Assembly (NCBI RefSeq): GCF_020217465.1
Contig: NZ_CP084115.1
Coordinates: 434,001-498,000 of the forward strand
Reading direction: 5' to 3'
Source of the DNA: Cobetia amphilecti
GTDB taxonomy: Bacteria > Pseudomonadota > Gammaproteobacteria > Pseudomonadales > Halomonadaceae
DNA length: 64,000 nt
The position numbers were made by a program, and so were the translations under genes. Positions 9,065 through 17,039 of the stretch are shown one piece after another (position 1 is the stretch's first letter; each line of letters starts with the position of its first letter). Under the pieces are notes generated by a model that saw nothing but the letters and a program-made list of their open reading frames with translations, had not been told where the DNA came from and searched no databases.

Positions 9065-9688
9065 ATGGGACAGTTCTTCCAGATTCATCCCGAAAATCCC
9101 CAGAAACGCCTCATCGATCAGGCCGTCACCATCATCCAGCAGGGTGGCGTGATCGCCTATCCGACCGACTCCGGCTACGCGCTTGGTTGTCATCTGGGCG
9201 AGAAGAAGGCCATCGAGCGCATCAAGCGCCTGCGTCAGCTGGACGACAAGCACAACTTTACCCTGGTGTGTTCTGACCTCTCGGAAATCGGCACCTACGC
9301 CAAGGTCGACAACGCCATCTTCCGCCTGCTCAAGAGTCACACGCCGGGCGCCTACACCTTCATCCTGCAGGCGACTTCCGAGGTGCCGCGCCTGCTGCTG
9401 CACCCCAAGCGTCGCTCCATCGGCGTGCGCGTACCGGACCACGCCATCACCCACGCCCTGCTGGAAACCCATCGCGAACCGCTGATGAGCGTGACGCTGA
9501 TTCCGCCGGGTGAGGAGCTGCCGATGACGGACGCCGAAGAGATTCGCGAACGCTTCGGACACGCGCTGGATCTGGTCATCGACGGCGGCGCCTGCAGCTT
9601 CGAGACCACCAGTGTGGTGGACCTGCGCGAGCTGCCGCCGGTGATCGTGCGCGAAGGGCGCGGCGATATCTCGAGCTTCGTCGAGTGA
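9065..9688 (+). CDS. yciO: YciO, Sua5/YrdC-family protein
   Basis: Protein of 207 residues with the YrdC/Sua5 fold (GGVIAYPTDSGYALGCHLGEKKAIERIKRLRQLDDKHNF), ending in a family-typical VVDLRELPPVIVREGRGD. YrdC and Sua5 make threonylcarbamoyl-AMP for tRNA t6A; YciO is a paralogue whose own role is less clear, and the SLDLT-type active-site details should be compared before assigning t6A activity. A good ribosome site (AAGGAG) precedes ATG 9065. A strong hairpin terminator follows. Confidence 0.9.
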   Translation: MGQFFQIHPENPQKRLIDQAVTIIQQGGVIAYPTDSGYALGCHLGEKKAIERIKRLRQLDDKHNFTLVCSDLSEIGTYAKVDNAIFRLLKSHTPGAYTFILQATSEVPRLLLHPKRRSIGVRVPDHAITHALLETHREPLMSVTLIPPGEELPMTDAEEIRERFGHALDLVIDGGACSFETTSVVDLRELPPVIVREGRGDISSFVE

Positions 9689-9734
9689 TCGCGACAGCGT
9701 AGCGCTTCACGGCGCTGACATCGCCTTGCCATAC

Positions 9735-9776
9735 GAAGACGCCCCCGGACCTTGAGGTCGCGGGGGCGTTGTCATT
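9735..9776. terminator. Intrinsic terminator between yciO and the K+ channel gene
   Basis: Stem GACGCCCCCG paired with CGGGGGCGTT, followed by GTCATTTC. It lies between convergent genes and can serve both strands. The tail resembles that of the terminators at 179-219, 56834-56874 and 57886-57923. Confidence 0.8.
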
Positions 9777-9815
9777 TCCGAGGAGTTGTCGTGTGCTGAG
9801 TGATTCTCGGCTTCG

Positions 9816-10853
9816 TCAACTGCGGTCGCGGTCAGGGGAGTCGTCGCCTGGGGAGGCGGTCTCATCCCCCGATGGCGTCTCTGCATCAGCTTCAGATTCG
9901 GACTCCGGCTCTGTCTCAGGCTCCGGTTCCGGCTCGCGCGGGTCGCGGGTGTCCTCGTCCAGCCAGGTGCCGCAGAACTTGCAGTACTTGGCGTTGCGAT
10001 CATGGCCTTCACGACCACAGCCCGGGCAGGCTTCGTCGCTGGTCTGCTGCATGCGCAGGCCGTTGAGGACCTCGGCCGAGAACACCCCGGTGGGCACGGC
10101 GAGAATCGAGTAGCCGAGAATCATCATCAGCGCCGAGATGAACTGCCCCAGCGGCGTGATGGGCGCGATGTCGCCATAACCCACCGTCGTCAGCGTCACC
10201 ACGCCCCAGTAGAGCGCCTTGGGGATGGAGGTGAAGCCGGCCTCGGGCGGCTCGATCAGATAGATCAGAGCGCCGAACACCGTGACGATGCTGAGCACGG
10301 TGATGAAGAACAGCAGGATCTTGCGCCGGCTGCGCGTCATGGCCTCGACCAGCATGCGGCCCTCGCCGACGAAGGCCATCAGGCGCAACACGCGGAACAG
10401 ACGCAGCACGCGCAGTACGCGCACCACCAGCAGGGCCTGGGCGCCCGGTATCAGAAGCGACAGCCAGGTCGGCGCGATCGACAGCAGGTCGAGCACGCCG
10501 TAGAAGCCCTTGGCCCAGGTGCCGGGATGCTTCAGGCAGTAGAGGCGGACGGCATATTCCAGCGTGAAGATGATCGTGAAGCCCCACTCCATGATGCGGA
10601 ACAGCTCGCCGTATTGCGCATTGAGCGAGGGCACGCTGTCGAGCATCACCACGGCGACACTGGCGAAGATCATCAGGATCAGGCCGATATCGAAGGCCTT
10701 GGCCGCCTTGGTATCGGATTCGAAGATCCAGTGGAACAGCCGCGCGCGCAGGCGGCCCGTCGCGGGCTCGTAGTCACTGGGGTGCGAGGATGTCGCTGGG
10801 GGGCTTTGCGGCGTGCTGCCATATTCATTGGCAGGGCCCTGGCGTTCAGGCAT
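9816..10853 (-). CDS. Voltage-gated-type potassium channel with zinc-ribbon tail
   Basis: Ion channel subunit of 345 residues. Six membrane segments are recognisable; S4 carries regularly spaced arginines (VVRVLRVLRLFRVLRL), and the pore loop has the K+ filter TTVGYGDI followed by the S6 helix. The C-terminus then carries a four-cysteine zinc-ribbon (CPGCGREGHDRNAKYCKFCG) and a very acidic Glu/Pro/Ser tail. The ribosome site AAGGA is six bases before ATG 10853. The gene is alone between its convergent and divergent neighbours. Assignment as a K+ channel is firm; gating and physiological role are not known. Confidence 0.9.
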   Translation of the reverse strand: MPERQGPANEYGSTPQSPPATSSHPSDYEPATGRLRARLFHWIFESDTKAAKAFDIGLILMIFASVAVVMLDSVPSLNAQYGELFRIMEWGFTIIFTLEYAVRLYCLKHPGTWAKGFYGVLDLLSIAPTWLSLLIPGAQALLVVRVLRVLRLFRVLRLMAFVGEGRMLVEAMTRSRRKILLFFITVLSIVTVFGALIYLIEPPEAGFTSIPKALYWGVVTLTTVGYGDIAPITPLGQFISALMMILGYSILAVPTGVFSAEVLNGLRMQQTSDEACPGCGREGHDRNAKYCKFCGTWLDEDTRDPREPEPEPETEPESESEADAETPSGDETASPGDDSPDRDRS

Positions 10854-11002
10854 GCAGGCTTCCTTGACGGGCGTGACGACGCCGGATGAATGTCAGGGCG
10901 TATCGGGGATGTCTCAGTATGACCTTCAGTGACTGCCCGGCCGTTGTCCATCAGCCAGTGGTCTAGCGCCTGGTGGTTGGGCAGTCAGTGTCGTTTTGAG
11001 GT

Positions 11003-12013
11003 TCAGCCGCGCAGCGTCGCGAGCAGTGACAGGCTGTGCTGGCCGAAGTCGCGAGTCGCCCAGTCCTGTGAGGCGTCGCCGTCGCTGCTTTCCAGCGCCT
11101 CGACCAGCGCCACCGCGTGGATATGGCCGGGATGCTGGCTGGCGGCCAGCCGTGATGCAAGGGCCGACAGGGCGGCCAGCGCATGCGCGTGCCACTTGAG
11201 GTCGTCTTTCGCCTGACGGTCGGCGTGGGCATCGAGCGCATCGATGGCGGCGGACAGCAGCGCGCCGGGGTCAGCGGTATCCAGCGTCTTCTCATGCCAT
11301 TCGTCATCCCGCAGCGCCGCACCGCGCTTGGCCTTGCTGGCATCTGCCGGGCGCAATGCCAGGCGGCTGGCCAGTGAATCCGCCAGCTGCCAGAGCACGC
11401 CTTCTCTCACCTCGGGGGCGAGTTCTTCGCCGCCGGTCAGCTCGAGCTCGATCTCCTGGATGGCCACTTCGCGACCACTGGCCTTCACCGCGCCCAGGTC
11501 CAGCGCCATCTCGACGCCGACGGTGACCTGCTCGTCGCTCACATTCTCGTCGCTGCGTGTCGCCTTGACGTCGATCTGCCAGGCATGACGCTCGAAATCG
11601 GTGCTGAAGCTGGGCGCGAGTGCACTCAGCAGCTGCTCGCGGGCGCCGTCTTCCAGCGCCTGCAAGGGCGGCAGGTCACGCAGGCCGTCGAGGTCGAGGC
11701 CGGTCTGGCCCTCGGGCAGCTCCCACTCCCATTCGCCGCGTGAATGCAGTCCGCCATGGCTCTCGCCGCTGGTCTTGAGCGTCTGGCGCAGGGCGCCCGT
11801 GCTGTCGGCATCCTCACCGCTCTGGCGCAGACGCAGCGCCATGCGCGCGCGCTCCAGCGCATGCTCGGGGGTGTCGAAGTAGGTGTTGGCCAGCCAGAGC
11901 CGCCTGGGGGCGACCGTTGCCAGTTCTGCAATGCTCGCCAGTGTCTCCAGAATGGCATCGCGATCAATGACGGGTTGAGACAGTGCCAGTTTGAGTTCGA
12001 TTTCCTGCGCCAT
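11003..12013 (-). CDS. CYTH-domain protein (inorganic triphosphatase YgiF-like)
   Basis: CYTH tunnel-fold enzyme of 336 residues. The signature EIELKLAL opens the protein and is followed by TYFDTPEHALERARMALRLRQ and the basic/acidic residues that hold triphosphate and metal. E. coli YgiF of this type hydrolyses inorganic triphosphate and carries a C-terminal CHAD domain. Here the C-terminal 120 residues are helical (LKWHAHALAALSALASRL) but too short and too poor in histidines to be a full CHAD domain. ATG 12013 has the site AGGGAG eight bases upstream. A Pho box on the same strand lies about 210 bases upstream, and a Pit phosphate carrier is the divergent neighbour, so a role in tri- or polyphosphate metabolism is likely. 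Confidence 0.85.
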   Translation of the reverse strand: MAQEIELKLALSQPVIDRDAILETLASIAELATVAPRRLWLANTYFDTPEHALERARMALRLRQSGEDADSTGALRQTLKTSGESHGGLHSRGEWEWELPEGQTGLDLDGLRDLPPLQALEDGAREQLLSALAPSFSTDFERHAWQIDVKATRSDENVSDEQVTVGVEMALDLGAVKASGREVAIQEIELELTGGEELAPEVREGVLWQLADSLASRLALRPADASKAKRGAALRDDEWHEKTLDTADPGALLSAAIDALDAHADRQAKDDLKWHAHALAALSALASRLAASQHPGHIHAVALVEALESSDGDASQDWATRDFGQHSLSLLATLRG

Positions 12014-12220
12014 GATGGGCACTCCCTGTACAGATGAAAGAAGACAGATACTGACGGTTGAGGATGACAGCGGCGCCAGGACCGCAGAGCCTCCGGCAAG
12101 CGTGGTGCATGGTGGTGAAGGCTCGTGTGTCTCATGCTCGCGCCTGGCCCGCGGCAAGGCAAGCTCGGGGAGGGCGGAAGGGCATGCGGGATATCGGCCT
12201 GTCGGCAGAATCACACTTAT

Positions 12221-12249
12221 ATGACAGCATGATGACATTGAAGTGACAG
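12221..12249 (-). promoter_or_regulatory. Pho box (PhoB binding site), three units
   Basis: On the minus strand three 7-mers, CTGTCAC, ATGTCAT and CTGTCAT, occur with exact 11-base periodicity. This is the classic PhoB direct-repeat pattern (consensus CTGTCAT with 4-base AT-rich spacers). Its orientation points to the CYTH gene, whose start is about 208 bases downstream; it may also influence the divergent DUF47-pit transcript starting near 12489. Further isolated TGACA motifs follow toward 12390. Confidence 0.7.
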
Positions 12250-12488
12250 CAATTGCCTGTCGTCACGTCCTTGGTTATATTACGAACAGTGGATAAAGCC
12301 AGCGACCACGGGTCCTGCCGCTACATGACAATCTCTCTTCTGGAATCCTTCGTGTTCCCCCGAACTGCCGCTGTTGTTGCGTAAATGACAACAGCAAGGC
12401 GGTATCATGACGTTACGATGAAAGTTATGTGATCGTCACAAAGGCTTTGCTACACTCCGCGCGTCAATCCTTAACGCCGACGGCCACT

Positions 12489-13169
12489 ATGGTAACGACC
12501 AACCCTTTCTCTTCGATGTTCGGGCGCTCGCCTTTCAAGGCGCTGCACACCCACATCATCAAGACCGACGAGTGCGCCCAGCACTTGCTGACCTTCTTCG
12601 ACGCCTGCGAGCAGGGTGATTGGGAGCAGGCAGCCAGCATTCGCAAGACCATCAGCGGGCTGGAGCGTGAAGCGGACGAGTTGAAGACGCAGCTGCGTCT
12701 CAACCTGCCCAACTCGCTGTTCCTGCCGGTCTCGCGCTCCGACCTTCTCGAGCTGATCCATGTCCAGGATTCCATCGCGAATGTCACCAAGGACATCGCC
12801 GGGATCATGCTGGGTCGTCATATGCAGATACCCACCGCACTGGTGCCCGCCATGCGTGAGTATCTCAAGACTGCGGTCGAATCGGTCTGCCAGGCGCGTC
12901 GTGCGTTGGGTGAACTGGAAGACCTCGTCGAGTCCGGTTTCGGGCGCAACATGAGCGAGCTGGTCGACAAGCTGATCAACGAGCTGCATGAGCTCGAGAA
13001 GCAGTCCGACGAACAGCAGATCGCCATCCGCCAGACCCTGTTCTCGCTGGAAGCCAGTCTCCCGCCCGTCGATGTGATCTTCCTCTACAAGATCATCGAT
13101 TGGGTCGGCGATGTGGCTGACCAAGCGGAAAAGGTCGGTACCCGACTGCAGATCCTGATGGCGCGCTGA
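12489..13169 (+). CDS. DUF47 / TIGR00153 PhoU-like Pit accessory protein
   Basis: All-helical protein of 226 residues, close to the length of the TIGR00153 family (PhoU-like, DUF47). Sequence such as HIIKTDECAQHLLTFFDAC, ADELKTQLRLNLPNSLFLPVSRSDLLELIHVQDSIANVTKDIAG is diagnostic. Members sit immediately upstream of Pit carriers, as here (41 bases), and are thought to regulate low-affinity phosphate uptake. ATG 12489 is the most likely start; an internal ATG at 12516 is possible. Confidence 0.9.
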   Translation: MVTTNPFSSMFGRSPFKALHTHIIKTDECAQHLLTFFDACEQGDWEQAASIRKTISGLEREADELKTQLRLNLPNSLFLPVSRSDLLELIHVQDSIANVTKDIAGIMLGRHMQIPTALVPAMREYLKTAVESVCQARRALGELEDLVESGFGRNMSELVDKLINELHELEKQSDEQQIAIRQTLFSLEASLPPVDVIFLYKIIDWVGDVADQAEKVGTRLQILMAR

Positions 13170-13209
13170 GCGCCATCAGGACGTCCTGCCATCTGTCCAA
13201 GAGTCTTCT

Positions 13210-14493
13210 ATGTCCATCATTGCTCAATACGGCGATGTGCTCGTCATTCTTGCCTGTCTGTTCGGTTTCTTCATGGCATGGGGTGTGGGTGCGAATGACG
13301 TCGCCAATGCCATGGGAACCTCGGTAGGTTCCAAGGCGATCACCATCAAGCAGGCGATCATCATCGCCGTGATCTTCGAATTCCTCGGTGCCTGGCTTGC
13401 CGGTGGTGAGGTGACTGACACCATCCGCAAGGGCATCATCGACCCGTCACTGCTGATCGAGAATCCACAGTTCCTGGTCTACGGCATGCTGGCCTCGCTG
13501 CTGGCCGCCGGTATCTGGCTGCTGATCGCTTCCATGAAGGGCTGGCCGGTCTCGACCACCCACTCCATCGTCGGCGCCATCGTCGGCTTCTCCGCTGCGG
13601 GTCTGGGTGTGGATGCCGTCGAATGGACCAAGGTCGGTCAGATCGCGGCCTCCTGGCTGGTCTCGCCGTTGCTGGCGGGCTCCATCGCCTTCGTGCTGTT
13701 CAAGTCCGTGCAGACGCTGATCTTCGACAACGAAGACCCGTTCGCGGCCGCCAAGCGCTACGTGCCGATGTACATGTTCCTGGTCGGCTTCATCATCTCG
13801 ATGGTGACCATGGTCAAGGGTCTCAAGCATGTCGGCCTGCACCTGAGCTTCGAATCCAGCCTGCTGCTGGCCGTCGTCATCGGCGCCATCGTGATGGGTA
13901 TCGGCGTGCTGATGGAGCGCAAGGTCGCGCGTTCACGCCTCAAGGAGAAGAATCGCGCCACCGGTGACGACTTCGACTTCAGCGGCGTCGAGAAGGTATT
14001 CGGCCTGCTGATGATGTTCACCGCCTGTGCGATGGCCTTCGCCCACGGCTCCAACGACGTGGCCAATGCGGTCGGTCCGCTGGCGGCCATCATCAGCGTC
14101 GTCGACTCTGCCGGTCAGATCGGCGCCAAGGCGAGCATGCCGTGGTGGGTCCTCGTGCTGGGTGGCGGCGGTATCGTCGTCGGCCTGGTCACCTATGGTC
14201 GTCGCGTCATTGCCACTGTCGGCACCGGCATTACCGAGCTGACGCCGTCACGCGGCTTCGCGGCCACGCTGGCCGCCGCCTCGACCGTCGTGCTGGCCTC
14301 CGGCACCGGCCTGCCGATCTCCACCACCCACACCCTCGTCGGTGCGGTGCTGGGGGTGGGCCTGGCACGCGGCATGGCAGCGCTCAACCTGCGTGTCATC
14401 GGCACCATCGTGATGTCCTGGCTGATCACTCTGCCGGCCGGCGCGATCCTGTCGATCCTGTTCTTCTTCATGTTCAAGGGCATGTTCGGCTAA
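13210..14493 (+). CDS. Low-affinity inorganic phosphate transporter, PiT family
   Basis: Membrane protein of 427 residues with the duplicated PiT signature: GVGANDVANAMGTSVGSKAI in the first half and AHGSNDVANAVGPLAAI in the second. Both repeats also show the GxPVSTTHS/GLPISTTHT motif. About eleven membrane helices are present. It imports metal-phosphate complexes with H+ or Na+. It forms an operon with the DUF47 gene and is followed by a strong terminator. The Pho box upstream of the pair suggests at least partial PhoB control. Confidence 0.95.
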   Translation: MSIIAQYGDVLVILACLFGFFMAWGVGANDVANAMGTSVGSKAITIKQAIIIAVIFEFLGAWLAGGEVTDTIRKGIIDPSLLIENPQFLVYGMLASLLAAGIWLLIASMKGWPVSTTHSIVGAIVGFSAAGLGVDAVEWTKVGQIAASWLVSPLLAGSIAFVLFKSVQTLIFDNEDPFAAAKRYVPMYMFLVGFIISMVTMVKGLKHVGLHLSFESSLLLAVVIGAIVMGIGVLMERKVARSRLKEKNRATGDDFDFSGVEKVFGLLMMFTACAMAFAHGSNDVANAVGPLAAIISVVDSAGQIGAKASMPWWVLVLGGGGIVVGLVTYGRRVIATVGTGITELTPSRGFAATLAAASTVVLASGTGLPISTTHTLVGAVLGVGLARGMAALNLRVIGTIVMSWLITLPAGAILSILFFFMFKGMFG

Positions 14494-14528
14494 GCCGACG
14501 CATGATCCAGAGCTGAATTGGTAAAACA

Positions 14529-14558
14529 AGAAAGGCGACCTTCGGGTCGCCTTTCTCG
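14529..14558 (+). terminator. Intrinsic terminator after pit
   Basis: Stem GAAAGGCGACC with a stable TTCG tetraloop and its complement GGTCGCCTTTC, followed by a short T-rich tail. It ends the DUF47-pit transcript and isolates argA. Confidence 0.85.
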
Positions 14559-14624
14559 TGTCTGACACATGGATGTCAGGGGGCACCGCTCGCCGTGCAG
14601 GCTGCGGCGCTGATATGATGATTC

Positions 14625-15986
14625 ATGGGCATGCCTGACATGCCATTTTCCCTCTCTCCTGCCCGGAGCTGGCTCTTGAACACGCGTTTCCCCTTCGCGG
14701 ACTGGTTTCGCAACTCCTCTCCCTATATCAATGCCCATCGCGGCCGCACCTTCGTCATTCTGATCGAGGGCGATGCCCTGTCCTCGTCACGACGAACGCA
14801 GTTGATACAGGATCTGGCGTTGCTGCATACCCTCGGCGTGAAGCTTGTGGTGGTGTTCGGGGTGCGCCCGCAGGTGGCCGAGGCGTTGCAGGCTGCCGGT
14901 ATCGAGGCGGACCGCCATCAGGGCCGTTGGGTGGTGACGCGCGAGATTCTCGGCCATCTGGAGCAGCAGGTCGCCACGCTGCGTCTGCGCCTTGAGGCGA
15001 GTCTATCCCAGGGGCTGCCCAATACGCCGCTGCATGGCGTCGAGCTCTCCGCCGTCTCCGGCAATCTGGTGATGGCCAAGCCGCTGGGTGTGCGTCATGG
15101 CGTCGACTTTCTGCATGGTGGCGAGGTGCGCCGCGTGCGCAGTGAGGCGATCCAGGGGCTGCTCTCGCAGCAGGCCATCGTCGTGCTGCCGCCGCTGGGC
15201 TATTCCAGCACCGGCGAGGTGTTCGATCTGGACGCCGCTGAGGTCGCCGAACATGCCGCCGTGGCGCTGGCCGCTGACAAGCTGATCCTGCTTGGCGAAG
15301 GGGAGGGCCTGTTCGGCGAAGACGGCGAGCTGCTGCGTCAGCTCAATCCGGAGGAAGCCGCGCTGATGGCGCCGCCCCGCGATGACGACAGTGAGCTGTC
15401 GCGCCACCTGGCCGCTGCCTGTGGCGCCGCACGGCGCGGCGTCGGGCGCACTCACCTGTTGAGCTGGCGCGACCGTGACGCCCTGCTGGGCGAGCTGTTC
15501 ACCCGTGACGGCATCGGCACCATGATCACGCGTCAGGGCTATGAGCAGCTGCGCAAGGCGCGCCTCGAGGATGTCGGTGGCCTGCTGGCGCTGCTGGGGC
15601 CGCTGGAGCAGCGTGGCATCCTGGTGGCCCGCTCGCGGGAGCGTCTCGAACACGAGATCGACGACTATGTGGTGCTGGAGCGCGATGGCATGGTCATCGG
15701 GTGTGCGGCACTGCACCTCAGCCGTGACGCCGCCATGGGCGAGCTGGCCTGCGTGGCCGTGCATGATGACTATCGCCGCGGACAGCGCGGCGAGCAGCTG
15801 CTGGCCGAGATCGAGCTGCGCGCGCGTCGCGCCGGCGTCGAGCGTCTGTATGCGCTGACGACCCATACCGTCCACTGGTTCATCGAGCACGGTTTCGTGT
15901 CGGCCGGCCTGCAAGACCTGCCGCCCATGCGTCGCGAGGCCTACAACTCGGCGCGTAACTCCAAGGTATTGCTCAAGTCGCTCTAG
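14625..15986 (+). CDS. argA: Amino-acid N-acetyltransferase (N-acetylglutamate synthase)
   Basis: First enzyme of arginine biosynthesis: transfers acetyl from acetyl-CoA to glutamate. The protein of 453 residues has an N-terminal amino-acid-kinase-like regulatory domain (FRNSSPYINAHRGRTFVILIEGD, VVVFGVRPQVAEALQAAG), usually the arginine feedback site, and a C-terminal GNAT domain (residues about 305-440: GELACVAVHDDYRRGQRGEQLLAEIE). The length suits ArgA. The exact start among the ATGs at 14625, 14631 and 14640 is uncertain. Confidence 0.94.
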   Translation: MGMPDMPFSLSPARSWLLNTRFPFADWFRNSSPYINAHRGRTFVILIEGDALSSSRRTQLIQDLALLHTLGVKLVVVFGVRPQVAEALQAAGIEADRHQGRWVVTREILGHLEQQVATLRLRLEASLSQGLPNTPLHGVELSAVSGNLVMAKPLGVRHGVDFLHGGEVRRVRSEAIQGLLSQQAIVVLPPLGYSSTGEVFDLDAAEVAEHAAVALAADKLILLGEGEGLFGEDGELLRQLNPEEAALMAPPRDDDSELSRHLAAACGAARRGVGRTHLLSWRDRDALLGELFTRDGIGTMITRQGYEQLRKARLEDVGGLLALLGPLEQRGILVARSRERLEHEIDDYVVLERDGMVIGCAALHLSRDAAMGELACVAVHDDYRRGQRGEQLLAEIELRARRAGVERLYALTTHTVHWFIEHGFVSAGLQDLPPMRREAYNSARNSKVLLKSL

Positions 15987-16021
15987 TCACACCTCACTTG
16001 CCTGCCAGTGTGAATCGCCCG

Positions 16022-16073
16022 GAGAACACCCGCTGATGACCCCCTCGATGAGGGCTGATCAGTGGGTGTTCTT
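16022..16073 (+). terminator. Hairpin after argA
   Basis: Long imperfect stem: AGAACACCCGCTGAT pairs with ATCAGTGGGTGTTCTT, with an inner CCCTCGATGAGGG hairpin. It lies 35 bases after argA and is probably its terminator. Confidence 0.65.
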
Positions 16074-16111
16074 GCATAGGTGTCGCAGTTTTCCCTCACC
16101 CCTTGCGGGAT

Positions 16112-16129
16112 TGTCTTGCAAAGGAGACG
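16112..16129 (+). promoter_or_regulatory. Possible GlrR (QseF) enhancer site
   Basis: TGTC-N10-GACG matches the enterobacterial GlrR site TGTC-N10-GACA with one mismatch. It lies about 210 bases upstream of the predicted sigma54 start at about 16329, a usual distance for enhancer-bound activators. Only one copy is seen, so confidence is modest. Confidence 0.35.
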
Positions 16130-16302
16130 TTTCAAGACGTTGATTCAGAAGGGAAAAATAGCATGACCCGTATATGTGTTGGCAAATCGCGACGAATCGG
16201 CCAGTAAAACACGACTCTGTGTGCCGCCCTGGGCAACATTGGCATGCCTGTCGCCGTGATCGTCATTTCAAGTCATTGTTTTGTAATGTGTTTTCGCGTT
16301 TA

Positions 16303-16318
16303 TGGCACGCCTTTGGCA
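16303..16318 (+). promoter_or_regulatory. Sigma54 promoter upstream of the structured RNA
   Basis: TGGCACG-N4-TGGCA has GG at 16304-16305 and GC at 16316-16317, exactly ten bases apart, as sigma54 requires, with one mismatch in the -12 element (TGGC for TTGC). The predicted start is near 16329. The next protein operon encodes a sigma54 activator, GlrR. In E. coli the sRNA gene glmY has the same setting. Confidence 0.6.
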
Positions 16319-16773
16319 ATAGGTACCGTGAGCAAGAGATATGAGGCGCATCACCGGCCCCTTTCTCTGGCCTTCCAGCGATGACGGTACTCACTACCCT
16401 GTGCGCTCCGTGATCGCTGACAGGCCAAGCGTCTGCTCCACGCGATGTGTGACTTCAGGTTGCGATGAGACAGGTACGGCCCCTGGTGGGCATGGACAGT
16501 ATCTTGAGGGCAAGGACGCCCGGGCAAGGATGCCCGAAACCGATGCGGTAGCCGGAGAGATTGGCTGCCGTCATCCCCGAATTGACGATCGAGGCGGGCA
16601 AGTCGGCAAGCCATCCGACTCGATCATCCACATTGCGATGTGTTGCCCCCTGCTTCACATCCGATAGGGAGCGCGGACGCTGTCCGGCGTGAACGTCAAC
16701 TGACCTGGAACGACCACCAGGTGACGTTCTTTTCTCCCGGGACTGACAGGCAGACCACCTGTCAGGCCCGCCA

Positions 16774-16819
16774 ATCACGTAGTGCCTCTGGTCTCCAGGT
16801 ACCAGAGGCACCACGTGAT
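16774..16819. repeat. Long inverted repeat (19-bp stem)
   Basis: ATCACGT then GTGCCTCTGGT, an eight-base loop, then ACCAGAGGCAC and ACGTGAT. Only one A-C mismatch interrupts the stem. It is directly preceded by a perfect 8-bp hairpin at 16743-16765 and followed by the terminator at 16848. It may be part of the small RNA or a separate mobile palindrome. Confidence 0.75.
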
Positions 16820-16847
16820 GACTGACCCTTCAGTTCCCTGCGTACTT

Positions 16848-16876
16848 GGGGCCGGCTATGCCGGCCCTCTTTTTTT
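16848..16876 (+). terminator. Strong intrinsic terminator upstream of glrK
   Basis: GGGCCGGC-TAT-GCCGGCCC followed by TCTTTTTTT. As no protein gene precedes it for 850 bases, its existence is direct evidence that something non-coding is transcribed through this gap. Confidence 0.9.
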
Positions 16877-17039
16877 GTGCGTCTAGCGCTGAATGGGCAA
16901 CAATTTCATGCGAAACGTTGCCAATGGGGCGGTTTGTCTCGTGGCGGCGTATTGATTTGAATAAGAGTCGTATTTATTAACGAACTGGCAACCGCGATGG
17001 ACGCTGGTGAACTCTGGTATTCTAGGAAGACGTGATTCG

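Larger units (their letters stand above)
16329..16876 (+). ncRNA. Candidate structured small RNA upstream of glrK
   Basis: No credible protein is encoded in this 1-kb gap, but it is packed with hairpins. Two adjacent 14-base hairpins at 16508-16521 (GGGCAAGGACGCCC) and 16522-16535 (GGGCAAGGATGCCC) present AAGGA in their loops, as CsrA/RsmA-binding RNAs do. A further stem at 16546-16570 shows GGA at its loop. Then come a hairpin with T-rich tail (16692-16735), CTGACAGG/CCTGTCAG (16743-16765), a 19-bp stem (16774-16819) and a terminator with seven T (16848-16876). The position upstream of glrK-qseG-glrR and the sigma54 promoter match glmY of Enterobacteria, though I see no primary-sequence match to GlmY/GlmZ. 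Exact ends are unknown; the RNA may stop at about 16735 or at 16876, or there may be two RNAs. Confidence 0.5.

Noticed and set aside
16341-16814. Short frames of about 110-120 codons in the argA-glrK gap
   Set aside because: No ribosome sites and no family similarity; they overlap dense inverted repeats, which better explain the region as RNA.
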